NCBI RefSeq assembly: GCF_001693385.1
Contig: NZ_CP016428.1
Location: 5,270,001-5,334,000, forward strand
Source: Bradyrhizobium icense
Lineage (GTDB): Bacteria > Pseudomonadota > Alphaproteobacteria > Rhizobiales > Xanthobacteraceae
Length of the DNA: 64,000 bases
Direction: 5' to 3'
Part shown: one piece after another, positions 36,133-45,173 of the stretch
Position numbering within the stretch: position 1 is the stretch's first letter
Layout: each line of letters opens with the position of its first letter
Program-made: the position numbers and the translations under genes
Notes under the pieces: model-generated
Databases searched by the model: none
The model's input: the letters and a program-made list of their open reading frames with translations, nothing else
What the model was told of the DNA's origin: nothing

Positions 36133-36960
36133 ATGCGTAAACGTCCAAGGACATTTGATACGTCGTGGGCCGAATTTACAGGTGAGGGCCGAAACTATGA
36201 CCGCTACCAGCCCAGCTATCCATCGGACGTAGCAAAGTTCGTATCACGGCACATTCAACGCGCCGGGCTCGTAGGAAGTATCGCGGATGTCGGCAGCGGA
36301 ACTGGCATTTTCACTCGGGTACTAGCAAGAGAGATCGATGGCATGGTTCCGATCATTGGGGTTGAGCCCAATCTCGACATGCTCCAAGTGGCAATGGAAA
36401 CCATGCCACCTGATCTGCAGGTAAGCTTTCAAAGTGCCTCCGCGGAACAATTGCCTTTCCAGCAGGCCTCGCTTTCCGCGTTAGTATCTGCAACGGCCGC
36501 GCATAGATTCGATCGAAAAAAGTTCTTTGGAGAGGTCGCGCGAACCGTTCAGTCCGGCGGTATGTTAGCGCTCGTGCACAATCGACATCGATATTGGGAT
36601 AGTGACGCGCTAACTGAGTTTCACGGTTTCATAGAAAGTTGTGTCCCGGGATATCGCCGCGGTACCTTTACTATCAAGAATGGGGGCTACTCCAATGTGG
36701 ATTTTCGATCCGAGCTGTTGGAAGATCCCCGTTTTTCGGATGTAAAAGTACGGTCGTGGGAGTGGGATTTTGAGACTAACTTAGAGCACTTCATCATAAC
36801 GGGGGTTTCAACAAGCATCGTTCAGCGGTCTGCTGAGGTGGTCGGGCGCAGTACGGTGGTCGAGTTTCTACGCGATCTTTTTCGCCGTTACTCCATCGAC
36901 GGCTTATTGAAGCAACCGTATGTAACCGAGGTAACTTGCGCAACTGTGTCCGGTGAGTAA
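36133..36960 (+). CDS. Class I SAM-dependent methyltransferase (second)
   Basis: 275 residues: YDRYQPSYPSDVAKFVSRHI, motif I IADVGSGTGIFTRVLA, motif II IGVEPNLDMLQVA, ASAEQLPFQQASLSALVSAT with AHRFDRKKFFGEVARTVQSG. Same broad family as 33973-34758 but clearly divergent, so not a recent duplicate. The ribosome binding site is weak (AAGTGAAAAA). It is the last gene of the + strand cluster before the convergent operon; with its partner it supplies two methylation steps or one step on two sites. Its somewhat lower GC than the left flank fits recent transfer of the whole cluster. Confidence 0.85.
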   Translation: MRKRPRTFDTSWAEFTGEGRNYDRYQPSYPSDVAKFVSRHIQRAGLVGSIADVGSGTGIFTRVLAREIDGMVPIIGVEPNLDMLQVAMETMPPDLQVSFQSASAEQLPFQQASLSALVSATAAHRFDRKKFFGEVARTVQSGGMLALVHNRHRYWDSDALTEFHGFIESCVPGYRRGTFTIKNGGYSNVDFRSELLEDPRFSDVKVRSWEWDFETNLEHFIITGVSTSIVQRSAEVVGRSTVVEFLRDLFRRYSIDGLLKQPYVTEVTCATVSGE

Positions 36961-37373
36961 CTCGGCAGATCGAATTAATCAACGCTCCGTGATCGTGTGC
37001 AATGCCGTGCTGTCTTTCTCGCGCTTACGCTGCCACATTGCGGCCCCCGGAAGCCACTAGTTTTACTGGAAGGGTAGGCTTTCGGATAAATACCTTAGCA
37101 AGTGTAAGCAGCAAAGTGTGGGCGGAACAGTGTGCCCGGGCGGCGATCGTGTGATCCTCCGCCTCCAGCCAAGCTGGTTGACGCACGTGGTGATCAGGAC
37201 ATGATTCCCGATCTCCTCTGCTGCGCAAAAAGCTCATACACGTGACTCTGGCGATTGCTGATAGGGATGCATCGTCTGTATCGTCCCAGATGTCCAAGAG
37301 TGCTTAGATGGTTTGGGAATTCCAACCACCGGATGCTTTTCGTTTTTTCGATGGAATCCGGGTCGGATTGATC
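36961..37373. other. Convergent intergenic region
   Basis: Separates the + strand biosynthetic genes from the - strand operon. No gene and no clear terminator hairpin with a T-tract was found. Confidence 0.35.
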
Positions 37374-37592
37374 TTATTTTAAGCGCCTCCCGTTGAATTT
37401 TTTTGAGTCGCGGTTGACGCCGAATTGGACTCCAAGGTCGAGCCCAGTAAGCAATTGAGCGCCAGGCGGAAACAGTCCTTGTTTAATCTGACGCGCCAAG
37501 GCGTCGCGGAGCGGGCGGGCCGAGTGGTGAGCATTGTAGAAGCTATAACGCGACTGAAGATTGTTGCACCGAGTAATTTTCGGCAATGTCAT
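37374..37592 (-). CDS. Stand-alone GntR-type helix-turn-helix (MocR N-terminus)
   Basis: 72 residues. The core PLRDALARQIKQGLFPPGAQ with LLTGLDLGVQFGVNRDS follows the GntR winged helix (PLYEQLARQIRxGILPPGxxLPSTRxLAxxLGVSRxTV), then the frame ends after RRLK, where a MocR would continue into its wing and aminotransferase half. GGAG lies eight bases before ATG 37592, so a short protein may be made. It follows the dioxygenase gene by 50 bases on the same strand and may be the last gene of the operon. Either a truncated relic or a split MocR whose catalytic half is 40303-41487. Confidence 0.6.
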   Translation of the reverse strand: MTLPKITRCNNLQSRYSFYNAHHSARPLRDALARQIKQGLFPPGAQLLTGLDLGVQFGVNRDSKKFNGRRLK

Positions 37593-37642
37593 TGTTAGTT
37601 CTCCACTAAATGGTTTTTCAAGCACACCAAGCTAGGTGAGGC

Positions 37643-38503
37643 TCAGAGCATAGTTGTTGCTTTGAGCAGCTCTTGCTTGTTCTGGTGGTCAGCCGCGATT
37701 GCATCCTTTCGTCTGCGGCTTTCGCCAACCATCCCGTTGTAGAATTCAACAGCTTCTGGATCAAAATCCCGGCACGGACGTGGCTCGGCGATAAAGTTCC
37801 GATACTTATCGGTTCCGCGAACTAGGGTCGCGCTATCCCTAAACCCGCTGGTCCGGCGGACGTGCGCAGCGACGTATCTAATGGTGATCCCTAGGCGGCG
37901 CGTATCGGAGCAATTCGGCTTTGAGCCATGAATGAGCATGGTGTGATGAAGAGATATCTGGCCAGGTCGAAGCTCCAAATCGACAGCCTGAGCTTCATCG
38001 ACATTGACCTCGACATCCTGCCCTCGACTCAATAAATTGTCTTTATCGTGGGTGTCTCTATGCGGCAATTGGCCGTGGTGGTGGCTGCCGGGGATCACTC
38101 TCATGCATCCGTTCTCGCTATTGCTGGGCGTCAACGCCACCCATGCCGTCACAACGCTCGGGTCGGAAAGCCCCCAATACGTCCCATCCTGATGCCACGT
38201 CACAAAGCTCGGATCGTGAGGCTTCTTATCAAAATGGCCGGTTGCCCAAGCCATGATGTCTGGTCCAAGCAGGTCCTCGACCGCATCCAAAATACTCGAA
38301 TTCCTCGTAAGGTCATTGAGCCACATCATCAGCAGATGCGGCTTTATCTTCGATCGTGCCCATAGATCTGGCTCTCGACTTTCGAGATCTTCCATGCGCG
38401 CAAGGAATTCAGCAGCCTCTTCCACTGAAAGAGCGTCAATTGGGCAAACGAACCCTTCTGAACGATATTGTTCAACCTGGGCCTGACTCAACATTCTAGG
38501 CAT
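37643..38503 (-). CDS. PhyH-type Fe(II)/2-oxoglutarate dioxygenase
   Basis: 286 residues starting MPRMLSQAQVEQYRSEGFVC, the standard opening of phytanoyl-CoA dioxygenase-like proteins. The iron triad is HxD in FVTWHQDGTYWG and the distal His in SLHHTMLIHGSKPN, with the 2-oxoglutarate Arg in RRLGITIRY; GCMRVIPGSHHHG is a family block. AAGGAG lies seven bases before ATG 38503, while the open frame upstream is random. Related oxygenases hydroxylate phosphonates next to the C-P bond (PhnY) or act in phosphonate antibiotic pathways. In this operon it probably hydroxylates the imported compound. Exact substrate unknown. Confidence 0.88.
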   Translation of the reverse strand: MPRMLSQAQVEQYRSEGFVCPIDALSVEEAAEFLARMEDLESREPDLWARSKIKPHLLMMWLNDLTRNSSILDAVEDLLGPDIMAWATGHFDKKPHDPSFVTWHQDGTYWGLSDPSVVTAWVALTPSNSENGCMRVIPGSHHHGQLPHRDTHDKDNLLSRGQDVEVNVDEAQAVDLELRPGQISLHHTMLIHGSKPNCSDTRRLGITIRYVAAHVRRTSGFRDSATLVRGTDKYRNFIAEPRPCRDFDPEAVEFYNGMVGESRRRKDAIAADHQNKQELLKATTML

Positions 38504-38717
38504 TTTTTTCTCCTTGATTGCCAGCATCGAAAGCTTTGACTTAAAAGAAACAGCGATTGGCAGGGTAATCGGACGTCCCGACCGCCAATGACACCACATC
38601 GTGCGATTGCTTGAACTCGGACGTCGCCGAAATATCTCGGCTGACCGAATAGTTCTTGGATAGTCATAGCGCAGGAGCGCGAACATTACGGCCTACACAC
38701 ACATACAAGGGTGCAGA

Positions 38718-40202
38718 TCAGCTCACCCAACCACCCGAGATGTAGCAGGCGCCGTCCACATGCACGCGGCGAAGCATCTGCGCGTAGGCACCAAGGTGCG
38801 CGTCAAAGACGTCTTCGCGAATTGATGGACCATCGTTGGGTAATGGCGCGATCAACTCGGCGAGCACCCGTCCAGTCATACTCTGGGGCACAGCCACACC
38901 GAGCAGCTGGAGGATGGTCGGGGCCACGTCGCAGATGCCCGATGGCACCGTCGAGATGCAACCTGCCCCAGGAAAAGCTGATCCCGCGACGATGCCCAAT
39001 GCTGCGAGTTCCTTCGGATGCAGTCCGCCGTGAACGCCGAGGCCGGCCCGGCGATCATTGTCATAGAAGGTGCCGCCCACGAGGGCGAAGGGGTCGATGG
39101 TGTCGTCGGCGCGGAAGGAAAAGGCGACGTCCGGCGCGCGGACATGATCCGCAAAGACTAGGCGGTTTGAGAGGCTCCCGGGGGCGATGCCGTTGACCTC
39201 GTCCTTCGCGCAGGTGAACACTGGCCCACACCATGGCTCGGACGTAATGGTCGCAACCAACCGGGTAATCTCCGCCTCATCCGGATCGGCAAGATAAAGA
39301 GCACCAACCTGGCCCGGCACCACTACCACCTCAATGTCGGCAGCAGGCGCGACGCCGGGGCTGAAGCCGGCCGCACGCAAGCTGTCGGCCACCGAGATGC
39401 GCGTATGGCCTGTGATGTGGCCGTGGTCCGAAATCGCGATGATCTGCACTCCGGCCTGTCGGCCCTCGACCTCCCACCAGTCGAGCACGCGACCAAACTG
39501 TCGGTCGCAGTGGGTAATAATGGACCGAGTTGCCTCAGATCCCGTACCGTGAAAGTGAGAAGTGACGTCCGGTTCGCCATAGGAAAGGATCGTGACATCG
39601 GGCCGGTACTTCGGCCAGACGACGTCGAGGAAGGCTGTGGTGATCCAGTCTTGCCCGATACGGTCTGGCTCCGTCTTGGGCGGGGCCGGTATCAACGGAC
39701 TGATATGTTCTTCAATCTCGGCGAGGACATCGTCTGGCGTACAGGCCTCACGGAAGTGACCGGATAGGCGCACGTGGCCGAACTCTTCGGCCTTGTGGTG
39801 GAATAACCGCGTCGTGCCTGGCGTGTTGGTGGTGAGCACGGCGAGGCTGCACCCGTGAGCGGCCAATATCTCGCCCAGCGAGGGAACCGAATAGAGTCTG
39901 CCACCGCTCGCCAGGTCGAGATTGCGAAGGAGTACGGCGTCGGCTGTGTCGATGTAGCGCGGCGGTACTATGTTGCGGTCTACATATTTGTTGCCTACCA
40001 TACCGTGACAGCTCGTTACAGCGCCCGTGACAAGGCTAGGAAATGCCGAACGCGTCTCACTTGGATACACTGTTCGGTGATTTTCGAGTGTCATGCCCGC
40101 GTTTGCCAAACGCGTCAGGTTCGGCGTTAGCTCTGAACTGACAAGATCTGGACGAAGTCCGTCGAAACTCACAACCAGAAAATGTCGCTTTTGTTGATGC
40201 AT
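38718..40202 (-). CDS. Alkaline-phosphatase-superfamily phosphodiesterase / PhnA-like hydrolase
   Basis: 494 residues of the type I phosphodiesterase/nucleotide pyrophosphatase family. Metal and active-site blocks: VVSFDGLRPD (first Asp), HRTVYPSETRSAFPSLVTGA (nucleophile Ser/Thr), LSYGEPDVTSHFHGTG (Asp and His), AISDHGHI (Asp-His) and GVHGGLHPKE (last His). The superfamily includes phosphonoacetate hydrolase PhnA and phosphonate or phosphate ester diesterases. In context it could cut a phosphonate ester (reverse of the CDP-alcohol transferase step) or a C-P bond. ATG 40202 has CAGGGA upstream and precedes the conserved part. No signal peptide, so it acts after import. Confidence 0.83.
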   Translation of the reverse strand: MHQQKRHFLVVSFDGLRPDLVSSELTPNLTRLANAGMTLENHRTVYPSETRSAFPSLVTGAVTSCHGMVGNKYVDRNIVPPRYIDTADAVLLRNLDLASGGRLYSVPSLGEILAAHGCSLAVLTTNTPGTTRLFHHKAEEFGHVRLSGHFREACTPDDVLAEIEEHISPLIPAPPKTEPDRIGQDWITTAFLDVVWPKYRPDVTILSYGEPDVTSHFHGTGSEATRSIITHCDRQFGRVLDWWEVEGRQAGVQIIAISDHGHITGHTRISVADSLRAAGFSPGVAPAADIEVVVVPGQVGALYLADPDEAEITRLVATITSEPWCGPVFTCAKDEVNGIAPGSLSNRLVFADHVRAPDVAFSFRADDTIDPFALVGGTFYDNDRRAGLGVHGGLHPKELAALGIVAGSAFPGAGCISTVPSGICDVAPTILQLLGVAVPQSMTGRVLAELIAPLPNDGPSIREDVFDAHLGAYAQMLRRVHVDGACYISGGWVS

Positions 40203-40302
40203 CGACCATCCCTGCTCTATTCTAGATACTTCGCCGATCAAGCGCGGTAAATTGACTCAGTCCTTCAGAATACTTTCGTCACGAAGACATGCTGTTCCCG
40301 CC

Positions 40303-41487
40303 CTAGATGCTCGATCGCGAAGACATGCTTTGCTTAAACACACTTCGATAAGCATCCCGCAGAACCTCTAAGCCCTGTGACAGTTGATGACGTGTTAGGA
40401 CGGTGCCCAACCCTATTCTGAGCGCCTCTGGAGGAAGGCAATCCCCAACGACGAACGCATCGCCGGTACCAACGATGACATTTCTGTTTTGTGTCAGTCT
40501 CGCTATTTCAAGGCGCGCTCCCGGTTTCGGTATTCTGATCCAGAGATTCAGGGCGCCAGGACGGGTCGTAACAGGAATTCCGTCGAGGATCTCTCGTGCG
40601 AGTTCATGCCGGTAGCCCATCTCGAGACGAACAGCACCGATGATTGCCCTGGCGTCGCCCGAGAGAACGAGGTTAGCTGTAGCTTCCGCATTCAAAGGTG
40701 CGGGCATCCAGTATGTTGACTTGACACCAGGCCAGAATACACGGGCTGCGGCCAAGCGGTCGGGCGCTACGACATAAGCCACTTTCAACCCCGGCGACAA
40801 TGACTTCGCCGTCCCTAGAATATACCAAGAGATTTCCGGAGCGAGTGTCGCAAACGGAGGTGGCGCGTCCAGGGGAAGACTGCTGTAGATATCGTCTTCA
40901 ATGAACCGAACATTGTGCAATCGTGCGATGTCGACGATTGCTCTCCGTCGATCAAGCGTTGTTGTCGCAGTCGTTGGATTATGTAACGTCGGCAAAGTAT
41001 AAAATGCACTCGGCCTCTCTCGCTGACAGACATCGGAAAAGCTGTCGGGAATTATCCCGTCGCCATCGATGCGCACAGGGCAAAGCCTCATGCCAAGTCT
41101 TGCGGCTATTGGTTTGATTGCTGGATAGGTCAGTTCCTCGACAGCTATGACGCCATCTCGACCGACAATGCAATCGAACAACCTGTCAATTGCGCTCTGC
41201 GTCCCATTCGTAACAACAACCCTCTTAACGTCTGGAGGCGAGCCAAGTCGCAGCGAAACAAACACCGAGCCCGCCCTGCGGTCTTTCTCGGTCCCCGTGA
41301 ATCGATGGGAACCAACCAGGGAGCTAAGCTGCTCTTCCCTCATGACCTTTGAAAGGGCGCGCCTGTACCGCTCTTCGAAAGCATCGGCGACGATCGGCGG
41401 TAGATTGCCACTGAGGTTAAGCGAGCCATCGGGCAATGTTGGATCAGTCTGGCGAATGACTGCGTGCGTTCTTCTTGCGTCGTTCAT
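40303..41487 (-). CDS. MocR-type aminotransferase without helix-turn-helix (second)
   Basis: 394 residues, paralogue of 32192-33349: SLRLGSPPDVKRVVVTNGTQ, AVEELTYPAIKPIAARLG, YTLPTLHNPTTATT, FIEDDIYSSLP, YILGTAKSLSPGLKVAYVVA (PLP lysine), FWPGVKSTYWMPAPLNAEA, LRIGLG. It lacks the GntR domain; that domain exists alone at 37.4 kb on the same strand. Good GAGAGG before the ATG. One paralogue in the making cluster and one in the using operon suggests they run the same transamination in opposite directions, which is inference. Confidence 0.82.
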   Translation of the reverse strand: MNDARRTHAVIRQTDPTLPDGSLNLSGNLPPIVADAFEERYRRALSKVMREEQLSSLVGSHRFTGTEKDRRAGSVFVSLRLGSPPDVKRVVVTNGTQSAIDRLFDCIVGRDGVIAVEELTYPAIKPIAARLGMRLCPVRIDGDGIIPDSFSDVCQRERPSAFYTLPTLHNPTTATTTLDRRRAIVDIARLHNVRFIEDDIYSSLPLDAPPPFATLAPEISWYILGTAKSLSPGLKVAYVVAPDRLAAARVFWPGVKSTYWMPAPLNAEATANLVLSGDARAIIGAVRLEMGYRHELAREILDGIPVTTRPGALNLWIRIPKPGARLEIARLTQNRNVIVGTGDAFVVGDCLPPEALRIGLGTVLTRHQLSQGLEVLRDAYRSVFKQSMSSRSSI

Positions 41488-41740
41488 GCCTCTCTCTTCC
41501 CACTGTTTCGGCGTGCAACTACTTGAGGCGCGTTAGCCGCTATCCTCTTGGCATGTGTCAGTAGTGTCGGCTTCTTTCTCGCTGACAGCATGAGCCAGTC
41601 CCTTCGTCTCGAATAACGCCTCGCGAGTTTCCGCTCGTTGAAACCCAACCGACCGATTGTTCGATGCAATTGCCGCGGATTCCCCGGAAGCATCTTGGGA
41701 ATTTCTTTTAGTTCTTCACCAAATGCTGTTGAGCATCCTC

Positions 41741-42841
41741 TTATGAGCCCGTCATGGGCCAGCTTGTTGGAAGCCCGAGTTCGCGACGAACAATGTCGGT
41801 GCCTTTGACGAGACCCTGGATCTTCCCGAAAGCTACTTCGCGCGGTAAATGCCACATTCCGCAATCAGAACTCGGATGAAGCCTATCCGGCGGTATCACC
41901 TCCAATGCTTGCCTGATCCTCGAAGCGACATGTTCGGGCGTTTCAATATTCGTTGTCCCGAGGTCAAGCAGTCCCAAAACGACATGCTTGTCACCACAAT
42001 GGCGCAACAGATTCGGTTGATGACGCGGCTGCTCATATTCGATGCTCATTGCGGTCAGGGCTCTGCAGCTTGCAAGCAATTCCAACAGTTCAGGATAGGT
42101 CGAGCTCGGCGCCTTGCTTTCTTTTGAATACGCGTAACCGTAGCAAACATGCACCGTTGTCGGCTTGGTCAGGCCTTCAATCATCTGTTCGATTGGAGCG
42201 ATGCCAAGTCGCTTCGATCGGCTGAAACGAGAATGCATGACGGGATCATCAATGTGCAGGACGGCGGCACCGGCTTGCTCGAGAGCAAGTAACTCTTTGT
42301 TCAGAGCGGCCGCGACGGCCATCGCAAGCTCGAACTCGTCGTGGTAATATTCGTCAGCCAATCGGTCGATCACCGTAAATGGGCCGACGACCTGTGTTTT
42401 GAGCGGTCGGTTGGTGTAACGCTTCGCAAATTCGAGCTCTTTCACTGTCATCGGCCCAAGCCATTCGATAGGACCGACCACTCGAGGAAGACCATCATCA
42501 TCCTCTCGCGACCACTCGCCTTTTTTCTTGAACTTGACTGTCCCGATTTCCGACGGAGGGACAACGATATTAGCCAGCCGAGCAGTGTCCAGCCCGCCGA
42601 GTTTGGAAATGAAGTGCCGGTCCCATGCTGAGCGCCAAGGCTCGCCATCGGTCAACAGATCCATGCCAGCCCTTTCTTGATCATAGATTGATAGCCGTGC
42701 AACGTCTCCTTGTGCGCTTTCCAAGACATCAGGCTCGATCCGCCAAGCACGACCGCCAAGACGATAGATTTCATTGTGCTTGATCAGCCATGCAGGCTTT
42801 GTGTAGCTTCCTACAAGCTGGGTTGTAAGTGGGTGGAGCAT
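41741..42841 (-). CDS. MetE-like cobalamin-independent methyltransferase (core domain)
   Basis: 366 residues, the length of the archaeal and short bacterial MetE cores rather than the 750-residue full enzyme. Marks: LTTQLVGSYTKPAWL, DLLTDGEPWR, LKTQVVGPFTVIDRLAD, VLHIDDPVMHSR, VHVCYGYAY (His and Cys zinc ligands), SIEYEQPR (Glu) and PSSDCGMWHLPRE (second Cys). The zinc site is complete. Such stand-alone proteins move methyl groups between thiols and various donors. In an operon for uptake and breakdown it may remove methyl groups added by the two SAM methyltransferases of the facing cluster; speculative. The 253-base gap to the next gene holds nothing supported. Confidence 0.85.
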   Translation of the reverse strand: MLHPLTTQLVGSYTKPAWLIKHNEIYRLGGRAWRIEPDVLESAQGDVARLSIYDQERAGMDLLTDGEPWRSAWDRHFISKLGGLDTARLANIVVPPSEIGTVKFKKKGEWSREDDDGLPRVVGPIEWLGPMTVKELEFAKRYTNRPLKTQVVGPFTVIDRLADEYYHDEFELAMAVAAALNKELLALEQAGAAVLHIDDPVMHSRFSRSKRLGIAPIEQMIEGLTKPTTVHVCYGYAYSKESKAPSSTYPELLELLASCRALTAMSIEYEQPRHQPNLLRHCGDKHVVLGLLDLGTTNIETPEHVASRIRQALEVIPPDRLHPSSDCGMWHLPREVAFGKIQGLVKGTDIVRRELGLPTSWPMTGS

Positions 42842-42985
42842 TTCCCGATCCTTTGCATTAACTACAGTATGGTCCTGTGCGCCATTCGGTTATGAGTTGT
42901 GGCGCACGGTATCTTTTGCCGCGCAACGTGGTGCACGTCTTGCGAGACACGATTAGTAGACGACGGGTAAACTGGGGTTTGAGGC

Positions 42986-44248
42986 TTACCTTAGAAGCGC
43001 CTGGACATCCTTCGTCATAGCTGGAAGGGCAATATCAGGCTTCGATTTTAGTGTAACCACGGCCCGCAGATGCTCACGAATCGTATCGCTGATCTTGACG
43101 GAGTTTGGTCCTGGGAAAGCGGCCCAAGTCGTGACAATCGGAAGCTGCTCCAAACTCGCCAAGTAAAGCGGATTCTTGCTGTAGAATTTTCCTAGTAGGT
43201 TCGGATCGCGTGCAGGAAGGTCGTTGCTCGGCATCATGCCTGTTTGTTCGACCACCAAGGTTTGTGCGACCGGTCCCGTAGCAAACTTAATGTACTCCCA
43301 GGCCGCCGCTTGCTTGTTAGGATCCTTGGTCGTCAGCATATAGATCCCACCGCCCACAGGAATCCTTGCATTGCTTGCTGAACGTGGCAGGGGAGCGGTT
43401 CCGATGGAGAATTTGTTCGCTGAGGATTTCAGGAGATTGCCAAGCTGCGAACTGGAACCCACGTACATACCGAGAATGCCTGCCGCAAACGATTGCCTCG
43501 CCTGTTCACGAGGCATGTCGATCATGCCGGATTGACCAATCTCATTCAAAGTCGTAAGGGCGCTCAACCCTTCCGCATTGTTGAAGCCAATCTTTCCTTC
43601 TGGGCTCACGAGTTGTCCACCTCGAAGGTTGAGCAGTGCTTGGAAAGTCCAGTTGCCATCAGCTTGGTAGTCGAAAAACATTCCAACTCTCTGCTCACCA
43701 AGCGCGCTGATCCTCTTGGCCACTTGCAACATGCCCTGCCAATCGGAAGGAAATTCGTGCGGGTTTTCGGTGACCGAACGGACGAGATCGGCATTGTAAA
43801 ATATAATTGGGGTTGAGATGCGGAATGGCAGACCCCAGATCTTACCCTGGTATGTTCCTAGACTCGTAAGCGCCGGGCTATAGCCCATCGACGGCCACCC
43901 TTTTTCTTGTTTGATCAACGAGTCCAAAGGCTGCGCCAAACCACGATCTGCGATCTGGCCGAAAAGATTGAACGCATGTTCGGCAACGTCGGGTCCATTA
44001 CCCGTGGCACTGTCAAGAATGGTTCGCTGCACCTGATCCCCCCACGCTTCTACTGGGGAAGATAGAACGACAGCAATGTCCGGGTGCAGCTGACTGAAGC
44101 GCCGCGCAATTTGCTCATGTATCGGCTTCATGTAGGAGTTGACGAAAGAGACGTGAATAGTGACTTGGTCGTCAGAGTAAGCCGGGGAGCCGGCGAATAT
44201 CCAAGCCCCGACGTAGAGCATTGCATATAGACGGGTTTTGATTTTCAT
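42986..44248 (-). CDS. ABC transporter substrate-binding protein (UgpB type)
   Basis: About 420 residues. ATG 44248 starts a signal peptide (MKIKTRLYAMLYVGAWIFAG, cleaved after AYS). The mature part is a family 1 solute-binding protein: IARRFSQLHPDIAVVLSSPV, GNGPDVAEHAFNLFGQIADR, GLPFRISTPIIFYN, KDPNKQAAAWEYIKFATGP. UgpB-like proteins bind glycerol-3-phosphate, its diesters or sugars. In this operon a phosphonate or phosphonate ester is a fair guess. It is the fourth gene of the importer, after ATPase and two permeases, an unusual order. 76 bases separate it from the permease gene. Confidence 0.88.
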   Translation of the reverse strand: MKIKTRLYAMLYVGAWIFAGSPAYSDDQVTIHVSFVNSYMKPIHEQIARRFSQLHPDIAVVLSSPVEAWGDQVQRTILDSATGNGPDVAEHAFNLFGQIADRGLAQPLDSLIKQEKGWPSMGYSPALTSLGTYQGKIWGLPFRISTPIIFYNADLVRSVTENPHEFPSDWQGMLQVAKRISALGEQRVGMFFDYQADGNWTFQALLNLRGGQLVSPEGKIGFNNAEGLSALTTLNEIGQSGMIDMPREQARQSFAAGILGMYVGSSSQLGNLLKSSANKFSIGTAPLPRSASNARIPVGGGIYMLTTKDPNKQAAAWEYIKFATGPVAQTLVVEQTGMMPSNDLPARDPNLLGKFYSKNPLYLASLEQLPIVTTWAAFPGPNSVKISDTIREHLRAVVTLKSKPDIALPAMTKDVQALLR

Positions 44249-44324
44249 GGAACTTTCCGTTCTAAAGTGCGCCGACATCTGGTCGGCATTGTTAGTCTGA
44301 CCTGTTCACTGTCGGCCTAGTCAC

Positions 44325-45173
44325 CTATTTCACGGCTCCTCCGGTCATTCCCTCGACAAACCATTTCTGAGCGGCAAGGAAGGCGATGACGAGAGGCAGC
44401 ACGACGAGTGTGGATGCGGCCATGAGGGGGCCGTAGTCGTTGCCGGCCTCCTCATTCTTGAAGACCATGATGCCGAGCGGCGGCGGCATCAGTGACTGGT
44501 CGCGCACCACGATCAATGGCCAGAAAAGATCGTTCCAGTGGCCGACCACCGAGAAGATCGAGAAGGCGATGACGGACGGCAGTGCCATCGGGACCATGAT
44601 CCTCCAGACGATGGCGAGTTCAGAGAGGCCGTCGAGGCGGGCGGCGTGCACCACATCGTCGGGGATAGTCTTGAAGGACTGCCGAAACAAGAAGATGCCG
44701 AACGGCGAGACGACATAGGGGAAGATGAGCGCCGCATAGGTGTTGAGGATGCCGAGCTGGTAGCCGAGGATGAAGAGTGGCAACGAGAGCACCTGGTGCG
44801 GCAGCAGCAGGCCGATGAGCACCATGCCGAAGAGCAGATCGCGGCCGGGAAAGCGGAGCTTGGCGAGCGCGTAGGCGCAAGGCGCGCAGAAAAGGATCTG
44901 GAGCGCCAGGATCGTCGCGCAGACGACGAGGCCGTTGCCTAAGTAGCGCGTCAGCGGCGCTTCAGTCAGCGCCTTGGTGTAGTTCTCGATTCCGTAGAAC
45001 TGGGCTGGCCAGAAGGAGAAGCTAGTCCGAAAGATCTCCCCAGGCGGTTTGATCGATAACGAGGCCATCCAGACAAAGGGCACGAGGATGAGTGCGCCGG
45101 TGGCGAGCAGAACCGCATGGCGGATGGTGGCGGATGGCTGCAACAGACGGATGCTGCGCGTGTTGGCACTCAT
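44325..45173 (-). CDS. ABC transporter permease (UgpE type)
   Basis: 282 residues, six membrane helices, MalG/UgpE family. The EAA loop that contacts the ATPase is visible (DVVHAARLDGLSELAIVWRI with MVPMALP), and the start RHAVLLATGALILVPFVWMA and the end FLAAQKWFVEGMTGGAVK are typical. It overlaps the partner permease gene by four bases (ATGA), so the pair is translated together. It forms half of the membrane channel in the inner membrane. Higher GC than the flanking enzyme genes suggests that the transporter genes joined the cluster from another source. Confidence 0.9.
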   Translation of the reverse strand: MSANTRSIRLLQPSATIRHAVLLATGALILVPFVWMASLSIKPPGEIFRTSFSFWPAQFYGIENYTKALTEAPLTRYLGNGLVVCATILALQILFCAPCAYALAKLRFPGRDLLFGMVLIGLLLPHQVLSLPLFILGYQLGILNTYAALIFPYVVSPFGIFLFRQSFKTIPDDVVHAARLDGLSELAIVWRIMVPMALPSVIAFSIFSVVGHWNDLFWPLIVVRDQSLMPPPLGIMVFKNEEAGNDYGPLMAASTLVVLPLVIAFLAAQKWFVEGMTGGAVK

